From contig JAGTTD010000009.1 in assembly GCA_018398585.1 (NCBI GenBank), positions 10,235,193 through 10,299,192 of the forward strand: 64,000 nt of DNA. The letters run 5' to 3'. Positions 54,169 through 64,000 of this stretch are shown piece after piece. Numbering within the stretch: the stretch's first letter is position 1; each line of letters opens with the position of its first letter. Under the pieces are notes generated by a model. The model was given only the letters and a program-made list of their open reading frames with translations. It was not told the DNA's origin and ran no database searches. This stretch comes from Simmondsia chinensis (lineage: Eukaryota; Streptophyta; Magnoliopsida; Caryophyllales; Simmondsiaceae). The position numbers and the translations under genes were made by a program.

Positions 54169-57100
54169 ATGGTCAGGGCCAGGAGGTCTAATGCCCTCGA
54201 GCATGAGGAACCAGAAGGCTCAGCCTTGATCGAATCTCCACTTGAGTCTCCACTTGGGCGAAGTCCCATAACTCGAAGGGATGAACCATGTCACAACCAT
54301 GGTAGTGAAAGAGGTGGCGATGATAACATCCCAGAAGATGAACATATTGTGCTTGATGGCCATTCTCATAAGAGTTTCTTGGCTAAGCTCAAACATCATT
54401 TAGAGATTTTAGACTGAAGAGTCCAACAACCAATGAAAAAAGCCTTCAACAGATAGCTTGCTGAAACATAGTGCATTTTAGCGCCTTAGCGTGAAAAATT
54501 TTCCGCTATAAGAGCCGTAATCAACGACGTTGGAACCTATATGAATGAGAGGATTCACAAAGAAACTGATAGCATCTTAGAAGAAATCAGCTCAACCATG
54601 TCTTTTGCTGCTACCCTTATCGCCAAGGACGTAGCTCGGCATACAATGGTTGAAGTCGAATCTATCTTGGTTAAAAAAGCTGAGGGGCATGATGGCTTTG
54701 CCCAAGCTGTTGGAGAGAATATTAGGAAGCTTAGGCCTGTCCCTCTTCCATCAGCACCAGCTAGTTATCCTCGCCAAACATTCTTAAGCCTGTGGTTAGC
54801 AGTTGCTCTGGTTGACTACACGATCCCTAAGAGAATGGAAAACCCAACACTGGCTAACCCTAGTGTTACACACTTGGAATTCAGCCATAGAAGCGATAAC
54901 ATGCCCCTTAGAGCTGCTGGACCTTCGAATCAGAGTTTTTATTTGACCACGAGGGACCTCAATGCCAATGCACTGGTGTTACTTGTCCTCCACACCGGGG
55001 GGGAGGAGGGACAATCATTCGTGCCTTCCTTAAGTAGTACAGGTTGCCTCATGGCCCACTCAAGGCCTTAAAGTAGGAGTGCAAGGTTAGGTCCTACTTT
55101 TAGGAACCAAACTTCTCATCTTAGACCTCTTCATACTTACTATGCTGGTGGAAAAATAAAAGCCCACTTTCTGAAGATCGTGACTTGGGGATTAATCAAG
55201 CAAGGATGAACTAATAGCCGGCTAAAACTAGTGTGCTTCATGGCATGCCATATAACCCAGGTCCAGCTAGGATGTACTTCATGGCCAATCACGTGCATGA
55301 CCATTATGATCAAGGGGCTTACCTAGGGTTTGAGGTGTAACAACCCTTCCCACACCCATTTATGATTGGGGCTTAGGGGTATCTTGTAGATTCCCCTCGA
55401 GATCCTCACCCACTTGGGAGGTAATGGCAGGCACATAATCATGCTCCTAACCTACCCCTACAAGATTAATTGGCCGCCCTCAATGAGCAAATGTATGAGA
55501 TGGGTCTTGCAAGGATCAACTGACCCACACAAACATTCCACTTACTAGATGGAAAGAGATTACTGAGTTTATCCTCTTTTTAGGGGAAGGGATTGTTTTT
55601 GCCCTCAAGCGCTCGGCAAGATTTAATTGCAAATGTAGAGAAGTGGAAGATAATCAATATCTCAAATTAAGGTTGTTTCCTAACTCATTAACTTGGGTCC
55701 CTTTCTATTGGTATATCTACTTGTCCTCTAATGCTATTTACTATTGGCACAATAGGGCAAAGAAATTCCAAGCCCAATTCTAGAGAACGGAATTAGGAAC
55801 TTCTATGTCAGTCTTGGCTTGAATGTGATAGAAGCTATGCTAGTCATTGGAAGACCATATTAACCAGTCCAAGAAAACTAAGTTAAAATGCACTATGGCC
55901 CTTCCCGAATTGAGCACGCTGAGCTGGCCCTAAATAGCTTGGATATTGAATTCTAGAAAACATTTGAAGGCTATAACTTTACAACACTTATTCAGTTGGC
56001 AGAATGTGCCGCTCGATACTAGGATGTCTTATAAGAAGAAAGCCTTATAAAAAATAGCGTGCATGGGACTTACCTATATGAGTTAATAAAGGAGGCAGAT
56101 GATCCTCCATATGAGATTGACATTGTTGAATGCATCAAAGGACCTCTTATGGTTTGTAATTCTTTAATCAAGAAGGATATTTATGCCAGGAAGTCTTATC
56201 AGTCCTAAGACTTGAAACAATGGTCATTTGACCTCTCTAGAACTGATATAATACTCGGTTGGCTTGAGGCAAATAGCAAACTCAAGATTAGGGGTAAATA
56301 TAGAAAACCTGATTCCAACTCTAAATAGGGAAACGTATACTATTATTGGCACTCTTCGTCTACCCATTCAATAAGGAACTACATAATCTTTATAATTGTG
56401 GTTCGGGATGCCATAGAACCAAGGGAAATGGTCTTCTCGAGAGAAGGACAAATGGGCATGGATAAATACCCTATCCCTAGTCCTCTTCCGGTTAATATTG
56501 TTGAGACTGTTGACAAAAAATGTGCTATTGTGTCCAGACTCACCCTTTCCCCATACAAGAAGAAAATGGTTCTTAGTGACAATCAGAAGGCACGGGTCGC
56601 TAACCATCTTTTCGAGCAGCTGGTCATCGAAGGAATATTGGGATTTCCAAGGCCAGTACAGACACTAGATGATGGAATATGCCATTGGCATATCATTGAA
56701 CTCCATCGTACATACTTGATTGCTGTTTTTAAAAATTTCTGTGCAAGCTCTGCAATTGCTGGACGATTACACTGATTGCGGCAGAGGAGTTGGCTATGGA
56801 GATCAATAGCAAACAAGGATCCTCTCAAAGTCTAGCTAGTAGACACAAAATATCTCATGATCCAGAAAGGATGTCATGTACAGAATGTCGTGAAAGCGAT
56901 GGGAGAATACAAGTTGCGATGAGGAAGCTCGAGTTGCTTCCTTGGTATATTCCCTCACTTACCCTATTTTGGATCTAAAGATGCCATCTGAGATAACTCG
57001 AAGAAGTGATCCTATCAAGGATTCTCCCTCGAACACTCTGATCATCATGAGGACAGGGCGTCATAAGAGGAGTGCAAAGTACCCTTTACTGGACTTGGAA

Positions 57101-57450
57101 ACAAGTCCAAAACCCAGCAGTCAAGATATCAGACTTCGGGGTGTTAGGTCTGGTTATGTGTTGTGGAGGAATTACCTCAATTAAGAGGCAGTTAGTCCTT
57201 TTAATCTTACTCTACCCTAGAAAAGGAGGTAACTGTGAAAAAAGGCAGCCCAGAGAAGAATTGTGCTTGATTTTTGCTTGGCCAAGCTCTCACAAGAAGA
57301 GGCCAAGATCCAAAAGGGCAAGCTAACCAAACACAAGGATCTTAATGATCCAACTATTGAGTCTAAGCCTTTTGATATAGGAAAAGGGCCAGCTCACAAG
57401 AAGCACGAGAGATGGGCTAGTGCTTCATCATCTGAAGGGCAAGAATCTTA
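54169..57450 (+). pseudogene. gag: gag-like coding region of the G family
   Basis: Decayed Ty3-type Gag. The N-terminal part 54169-54417 (SERGGDDNIPEDEHIVLDGH) is repeated after LTR-b. Next is 54541-55071, unrecognised. The Gag core lies at about 55600-56230: LKLRLFPNSLTWVPFYWY, LSSNAIYYWHNRAKKFQAQF, followed by AELALNSLD and YNFTTLIQLAECAARYED in the same general order as plant Ty3 Gag. Later pieces (56398-56775, 57263-57451) are open but unrecognised. I see no protease, RT, RNase H or integrase before LTR-b, so the family looks gag-only or its pol was lost. Confidence 0.6.
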
Positions 57451-58001
57451 GTGGATCGGCTCGCCAAGGAACCCTTAGTGCTTAAATCTGATGAACACGG
57501 GGACGAATACTCCCCTCTCAGCATTAACTTAGTGGAACCTCTGGACCGTTTTGACACAACATGGTCTCACATCAAGAATGACTTCCAAGAAGAAGATTTC
57601 CCCAAGCCTATGGAGGAATCGTGAACCTAAGAGATTGTTCTCATGGACCAACCTCAAGAAAAGCTGTTTACACCCTAATTATAACAGGGTTAGGATGATG
57701 CCGCTTTTGGGTAAAGTGCCACGTGGTCATCACGTTTTCCTCAAGAGGACTTAGGACTTTTGGTACTACAATAACGGTGTCTTGAGCTCAGTTCTTAGAA
57801 AACATTTTTACCCTTGACAAGGGCATCAGCCACTCGTGGTTTGAGATGGCTGAAGGGTGAAATAAGCCGGAGCCCGAGGGGCTTCAAAGAAAGCTACAAG
57901 AATGGCAGTTTCCAAGCTTAAGGAAGTTACATAGAGCAAAATTTTAGTTGCTTGGGCCATAAGCTTAACTAAGGGGAAGTGGATCTTATAGAGAGAACTT
58001 C

Positions 58002-59040
58002 TACTAAAATTACGGACGTGGGCATCAAGCATTTCACTCAATAACTCAGGACATGTTGGTGAAGAATAAGCGCATGTAAAAGAAGAGCTTAGTGGCCAGA
58101 TATAGGTGGAGTTGCTATGAAGATAGGAGCAGCCGTTATTTTCTATTTCTATAAATAAAATACTTTGTGTCAGTCCAAAGTAATACACACACACTTAAGA
58201 CAAAACTTCTTCAATTTTTTTACAGCACACTTGTGCTCTTTTTCTAGGAGTAGTGTAACTTAGCAAGGTGTAGCGATAATGTAGATCTTTGTTGTACTTA
58301 CCTCCATATTAATACAGTTCTCGTGCTTCAAGCAGGACTTTCTAGTTTTAATATGTTCCCGCAAATTGACAAGTTCAGATTTGAGTCTTTAGTTTAAGGC
58401 TTTGACGGCCAAGGCTTTGTCCGTTAATTGCGTTGGTCTTAACACTACTATCACTACTTGTTAAGTCAGGTGAACTTAGGTTCACGCCATTGATTAGGGC
58501 TTTGATAATGGGGGCATGTCCTTTGATTGCTTGGTCCTAATCCAGTGACCTAAATATAGTTTGTTCCACCTTAATCTTGTCTGACCTAAACTCATTCGGG
58601 TTAGTATAAGTCAAGGGTGTTAGGCTTAAAAACCTGATTGACTCAAGGTAACAAGTGGACTGCTGAGCTCTTAGGTTTTTCTACCCTTCAATTTCTTGCT
58701 TTTAAGTGTACAAGGAAAGGTGTCCATGGGCCCTACTTCGTCACCGTAACTTGCACTTGAGATATGTCCATATCCTTTAATTTTCTGTTAAAATACATAA
58801 AATCCACAAAAATACTTAACAAAGTTTCTTAATTGAAGCGTAAACAGAACTCACGGTATAGCTAAAGTAAAATACACCACAACCTTTCCTCTGAAAACAG
58901 TATGTGGTTGAGGTCAAAGATGTGTGATTTCTAATTAGACTCACTCCCTAGTCGTGGTGAGTCTCTTCTGCACATTTGTTTTGTTTTCACATTTACAGCA
59001 ACCACACACACATCACTTGAAGCAAAATAATGAAAACACA
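58002..59040 (+). repeat. LTR-b of G-2
   Basis: About 1039 bp; start TACTAAAATTACGG (TG mutated) after the purine tract AAGGGGAAGTGG (57971-57982); TATA-like TCTATAAATAAAA near 58148; palindrome AGCACACTTGTGCT near 58226. Followed by a mutated primer site TGGTGACCA (59047-59055) and a second internal start (59056-59400) repeating the SGGDDDIPEDE segment. Confidence 0.8.
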
Positions 59041-59399
59041 CCTTTTTGGTGACCATAGTGGGAGGCTTGAAACAAGACTTCATTGTCTTTAGCTCATCAT
59101 AGATTATGAGGACATAATTGTTGCCCATTGGTCAATGGTCAGAACACGGAGGTCTAGAGCCTTCGAGCACGAGGAATCGGAAGGCTTAGCCCTTATTGGG
59201 TCCCTTCTTTAACATCCTCTACAACAAAGTCCCTTATATTGAAGGGATGAAATGAGTCAAAGCCACAGCAGCAAAAGTGGTGGTGATGATGACATCCCAG
59301 AAGATGAACGTATAAGGCTTAATGGCCATTCTCGCAAGAGTTTCATGGCTATGCTCAAACATCGTTCAGAGATTGTGGACCAGTTGCGTAGACTGCATA

Positions 59400-61085
59400 G
59401 AAGCAACCTTTCCTGCCGAAACTTTCCCCCTGCTGCAAGTGAGTGTGCTGTCGACTTGGTTGAGGTGTCACATCCTCTTGAGCACATGTATTCTTCTCCT
59501 TTACATTTGCACCAAATTTTGTTGCAGAACTCCCTTCAACCACTAACTCCTTACTCTGGTGTAAGTCCATCATTGTTACCCCAAAGTCTTGTAGCAATGA
59601 AGGGTCTAATGCAAATTGTTTTGCTACAACATCACCCTCATCTTGCTGCTGAAACAATACCACATAATCAAGTGAATACACTGATGCCTCATTAACATGA
59701 TGTGCTGCTGCATTTATACTTGGATTTAATGCTGAATTTGAAAGGTAAGGAGCTTCCTTTGATACTTGATCAATGCTCTTACTTAGCACTACAAGTTGCG
59801 AGCTTGATTCCACTTGAGGACTTGCAGCACCTTGTCTATTAATTTGATTTTTCAAACCAGTGAACTGTCCTTCCAATTGTTGCAATTTCTGAGACATTCG
59901 ACCTTCAATCCTCGGGTCCCTTTCCTGCAGAACTTGTCTCATTTGTTGACGCATTCATTCTATACTCTCCTGCTACAGTTGCTGCAATCGATTGAACATT
60001 TCCTCCATTTGCAAATTCAACTGGTCCATGGTAACAAACTGAGCTTCTCTTGCTGCACTAGCATCAACTGCAGCAACATTAGAGACTTTAGGATCAACAT
60101 ATGTAGCTGATGGCTCTATATTTGGAGGCTGAGCAGCATCAACTTTCTGACTTGTGCATTGGTTAAAGGACTTGTATCTCTTCTTGGACTTTTCGATGCA
60201 TTTTTGGATCCAAGAACTTGCACCAAGCCTATCAATGGATACCAAAAACATCCTAGGTTTCTTCAATCCTAACCTTTTGCACTCATATAACTTTTCAATG
60301 ATTTCTTTATTTGCTTTAAGTCGTAAAAAATCTGGGGCACTTCCTTCATATACAACCATTGGTCTCTCCATTGCTCTAATCATCTTTCTTGAGTAATTTT
60401 TTTTTTTATTTAAGTGAATGATCAACTTAATTTCCTTGTCAAGCTGAGATATGAACTTAACTCTCAACTCCTTATGCTCAGGATCGTAATTTGCACTGGT
60501 GAGTTGATCTTACTACCAGAATTCAATTTGACAACTTGCTCTTCATGATGCAATACCTCTAATTCAGGTTCGCCAGATTGAAACGCCTCAACATTAGGCT
60601 GCACTGCACTAATTTGAGGTCCAAAATCCCCTATTACACATTCAATTGAAGCTGATCTCATATGGCTTGACCTTCCAGCAATAGCTCGATCTTCATTGGA
60701 TCGATTCAAGCTCAATTGCTTTGCACCACTCCCGTACATAATAGGTCGAGCTTCTACTTTGCCAATCAATCCTTCATGAACCAAAAGATGATCTGTCTTT
60801 CATCAATCTAATTCGAAGCTACTACATTCCCGTAGACTCCATTCCAACTTTGACAGAAGTTGCAAAGGAATTTAGTCTCGCTCCACCTAGTTCTTGTTGT
60901 GCACTAGGATGAAAATCAGCACTCGCATAAACCTGTTGCTGAACTTGAATCTATTGTTGCACAATTTGTTGCTATGACCGTGGCAATTTCAACTTGTAGC
61001 CTTATGTGATTTGCCGCTGGTACTGCAAGATACTTGCCTCTTGTTCTTGCTGAACTGAACTAGCCACAACACTTCTAGTTCACAT
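59400..61085 (-). pseudogene. N-3 coding remnant: TRS start, SIDRxGA block, coiled coil
   Basis: At 61085 an ATG is followed by TGA and then TRSVVASS, recalling the chromovirus Gag start. Unrecognised Gln-rich text follows. The piece 60467-59973 holds VYEGSAPDFLRLKANKEIIE and MFLVSIDRLGASSWIQKCIE, matching the N-2 block, then FVTMDQLNLQMEEMFNRLQQ, which resembles the FMTRDIWEEMKQIF coil of ORF-X in X-3. The piece 59954-59400 continues a coiled-coil-like region (RMSQKLQQLEGQFTGLKNQ). Stops at 59972 to 59955 separate the two. No RRM seen in what remains. Function unknown. Confidence 0.65.
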
Positions 61086-61508
61086 AGCCAAGCTTGTATT
61101 GTAGTTTATAATCAAATTCTTAAGCTAACACTAAATCTTCAGCTCGACTTGCTCACTGTTAACACTTCACTAGCTTGATCTTACTTTAACAGATCACATT
61201 ATTAATGTAATTCAACGCAATTCTTCAAGATCACACCAATCCTTACTAAATCAATTGATCAATTCTTATTGCTAACAGTAAACTTTTTAAATGAGAACTC
61301 AATTTTGAATCAATTTCATCCTTTTTCTTTGTAGTTTTCAATTGATAACTGCAAGTATTATCAATAAAGAACTCAAAATTGAACTCTTAGTGAACTTGCA
61401 ATGCGATCAAGGACTTTTGATATCAAATCACCTTGATCTTAAGAGTATACAACTAAATTGAAGTAATTCAACTTAATTGATAGCCTAAAATGAGGCTCTG
61501 ATACCAAA

Positions 61509-61890
61509 TGTTAAGCTCGAGATTGAATCTCAAACCCCTAACCAAGGATAGAAAAGACTTAAGATGAGAATATAAGTGAAATTAGGTGAGAGATTAGAGA
61601 AATTTAGATGAGAGAGAGAATTGATCTCAAAAGAGATATTTCGTTCATCGAAGTTATACGATTACAATCTTGAGATTACATTTATATAGTACTTGCTAGC
61701 TATGAGCTAATTCCTTGAATCAAGACAATCTAATCCTACTAATGCCTAAGCTAGCCGCCACAATGGACTAGCCTTGCCTAACGACATAACCGACCTTAAC
61801 TAGTTAGACCGTCATGACATCCAACAACTAACATACATCACTTATTACATTCATACTCTAATTCATATGCCCCTACTATGAGAAATCATA
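61509..61890 (-). repeat. 5' LTR of N-3
   Basis: About 382 bp; plus strand TGTTAAGCTCGAG...AGAAATCATAA, with the outer CA missing or mutated. Related to the X-3 LTR, especially at the outer end (CATATG.CCCCTA.TATGAGAA) and in the CACTTATTACA region. Terminal hairpin GAGAT/ATCTC plus TTAAC/GTTA. Confidence 0.75.
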
Positions 61891-62930
61891 AGTGTTTAAT
61901 AATATTAACACACTAAGTTAGACCATGTGGGTTACTTATTTTTGGACTACTATCGGATATGAGTGATTCACGTTGTACTATTTGAATGATGACTCTTAAT
62001 CCTGGGGTTATTCTGGACTTTTGCGTGGAGTGCTAGCTACTTTGGTGTATTATAAACATTGGGTAGCGGTGTAAAGTGTGACAAGGATCAGGTATTCAAA
62101 AGGGAATCTATAGTCTCTTATGAGATACATATGTCCTCTTAGTTGATTTGCAAATATTTGAATAGTTCAAAATCTTTGGCAGAAGTATTCTAAGTGTTTG
62201 ACATTTGGAATTTATACTATGAATATGGTTAAGTATAAATGAATTATTCAGTGAAAGGCAAGTCAGTAACTAATGGAGAAGCTGTGAGAAGGATAATGGT
62301 AGTAGTTATACTTATTCTTCATCATGGAAATCAAGTGGAGGGGTTGTTGTCATCAATACAATCTTTTAAGGAGACATCGAATAAATGGTTTAAGTTTGGA
62401 GTACAGTGAGATTTATGTAGTGGAATTAAGTCTCATTAAATGGTAATTAAATTGTTTCATGAGATCATAAATTTAACCTATTTGGAGCTAGGTTTAAATT
62501 GTCTTTAAGGTCCCTGCACAAGCCTCTGTATTCATTTCCATCGAAAAAATATGGGAGAATTCGTAAGACGATTTAATTTATTTATGAGATGAGTAAATTT
62601 AATTTTTCCAAACATTATTCATGAGATGAAAAAAAGTTAAAAATTATAAAGTAAAATAATTTAAAAAAATTAAATTTCACAAGATGAATTTTTACATATG
62701 GGAAACGAAGCAAAAAAAAATGCAAATTCTGAAATTAGGGTCGTTGTTCGCGTGATTCAGAAATGATGAACCAGTGCGCGACATGTGTCACGCGTTGGGA
62801 CCACTCCCGCTATAATCCGTGCCAAGGTAAACGGCAAATGAAATCTTGACACATGTCACGCAGCTGGAGGACCACGGACGCGACTTTTGACCTAGTTTTG
62901 AAATGCTGAGATTTCAGTGAGAGCCTTGAC
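61891..62930. other. Unassigned AT-rich sequence
   Basis: No gene recognised. Direct word repeats such as ATTTAATT..ATGAGATGA (62570-62640) and two ACATGTGTCACGC/ACACATGTCACGC words (62775, 62850) are visible. Confidence 0.45.
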
Positions 62931-64000
62931 AGGGGGTGGTACTCACAAAGATGGTGGGACATGAACTCATCAAAACTAGCCCACTAGCAGTGATTGTGGC
63001 AGATGGTCGTTCGATACTTACTCAGATGAAATGCAAGCAATTTAAGCTGGAGATGTAGGGGCACCAGTTTGATTATGACTTTAGAGTGTTGAAATTGGAT
63101 GGTTGTGACATGGTGTTGGGGGTTGATTGGATGAAACCATCAGTCCCATTGTCTTTGATTTTGTGCAAATTACAGTGTCCTTTGAGACGGATGGGGTACC
63201 TTTTCAACTGCAAGAATTGGTGGAGCAAGTTAGTTTGCAGATCATGAACTATAAGAAGTTGTAGGGGGCACTGACGAAGAGTGATGTACAATGGATTGGA
63301 CATTTGTTTTCTCTTAGTGCAAAACAAATCGAAGCTAAGGTGAATTCTAACCCCTCTATTAGGAAGTTATTAAATGACTTTAAGGATCTATTTGAGTTAC
63401 CTACCAACTTACCACCTATAAGATCTCTTGTTCATGCTATTCCTCTGAAGGGTAACTCCAACCCAATCAATCTAAGACCATACAAACAGCCACACTCCCA
63501 AAAGAATGAGATTGAAAGACAATTGGAGGAGCTTTTGAAAACAAATTTTATTAGGCATAGCCATGGCCCATTTGCTTCCCGAGTGATTCTTGTTAAAAAG
63601 AAAGATGAAACCTGACATATGGGCATTGATTACAGATAACTAAACTGTTTATCAAAAAAAATTTCCCAATTCCCATCACTGATGACCTATTAGATGAACT
63701 TCATGGGGCTGTTTACTTCTCAAAACTTAATTTAAGACAAGGATATTACCAAATTCGAGTGACTAAACAGGACATATACAAAACAGTCTTTAGAACACAT
63801 CATGGCCATTTTGAATTTGTGGTCATGCCTTTTGGGGTCTTCAAATGCTCCTACCACATTCCAAGCATTAATGAACTACATTTAAAGCTCCTCCTAAGGA
63901 AATTTTTCATTGTGTTTTTTGATGATATCTTAGTTTTTAGTCCAAACATGAAGGCTCATGTTACTCATCTATTTCAAGTTTTCAATACTATGCGCAAACA
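62930..64000 (+). pseudogene. pol: R-4: decayed chromovirus protease-RT, cut by window end
   Basis: Plus-strand Ty3 pol remnant. 62960-63135 reads [40 protein letters not shown]: the C-terminal part of the protease. 63304-63615 is open: [32 protein letters not shown] (RT start). Stops and shifts follow, with the [16 protein letters not shown] and VFFDDILVFSP motifs still readable to about 63945. It resembles the R-1 to R-3 clade but is more diverged. No LTR in the window. Confidence 0.8.

Larger units (their letters stand above)
26581..59400 (+). mobile_element. G-2: tandem array of gag-only LTR elements, split by nested insertions
   Basis: Order on the plus strand: internal 3' end (26581-26914), LTR-a (26915-27758 plus 53936-54074), full internal region (54075-58001), LTR-b (58002-59040), then the first ~360 bp of another internal region (59041-59400). 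The N-2 nest (27759-53930) interrupts LTR-a. The family carries a Ty3-type gag but no pol that I can see. Confidence 0.8.
59400..61890 (-). mobile_element. N-3: truncated non-autonomous LTR element
   Basis: Minus strand: 5' LTR (61890-61509), perfect primer site GGCTCTGATACCA on plus (61494-61506), leader (61493-61086) and broken coding sequence to about 59400, where it fuses to G-family sequence. The 3' half and 3' LTR are missing. Confidence 0.75.

Overview
This window is plant (very probably eudicot) heterochromatin-like DNA made almost entirely of retrotransposons. I see no intact host gene. The basis for 'plant' is: chromovirus-type Ty3/gypsy polyproteins with a short pol resembling the Reina clade, an Athila-like gag, primer-binding sites for initiator tRNA-Met, and an antisense tRNA-derived SINE of the plant TS/Au type. 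I do not name a species.

Layout. 1-2513: right-hand part of a non-autonomous LTR element (X-1). About 2514-6060: Athila-like LTR and leader with a decayed gag. 6061-8148: unassigned AT-rich DNA. 8149-13631 (minus): chromovirus R-1. 13898-16950: N-1, a compact complete non-autonomous LTR element with an uninterrupted ORF containing an RRM of the polypyrimidine-tract-binding-protein type. 17291-17549: a MITE. 18256-19211 (minus): a Ty1/copia integrase fragment holding a 157-bp CACTA-like insertion. 19994-21225 (minus): fragment G-1. 21729-26399: X-2. 26581-59400: a tandem array of the gag-only G family, split by a 26-kb nest. 59400-61890 (minus): truncated N-3. From about 62930 to the end: decayed chromovirus pol R-4.

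The nest between 27.76 and 53.93 kb resolves from target-site duplications (TSDs). N-2 sits inside a G-family LTR (AAATA). X-3 sits in the N-2 interior (CAATA). X-4 sits in the N-2 3' LTR (TATAA). Chromovirus R-2 sits in X-3 (CGAAC). Chromovirus R-3 sits in X-4 (TAATC). Divergence between paired LTRs falls with depth, as this order requires.

How the parts relate. Families X and N have no recognisable protease, reverse transcriptase, RNase H or integrase. They share three signals with the autonomous chromoviruses: an initiator tRNA-Met primer site, a pyrimidine-rich U5 ending in a hairpin, and a second hairpin with an RGGA loop just before the polypurine tract. Both hairpins keep their pairing while their sequence changes. 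Some X and N copies also keep the chromovirus Gag-start motif (x)TRS. My reading is that X and N are parasites moved by chromovirus enzymes, and that they carry their own unusual proteins: ORF-X (about 1000 residues, unrecognised) in X, and a PTB-type RRM protein plus a second unrecognised conserved block in N.
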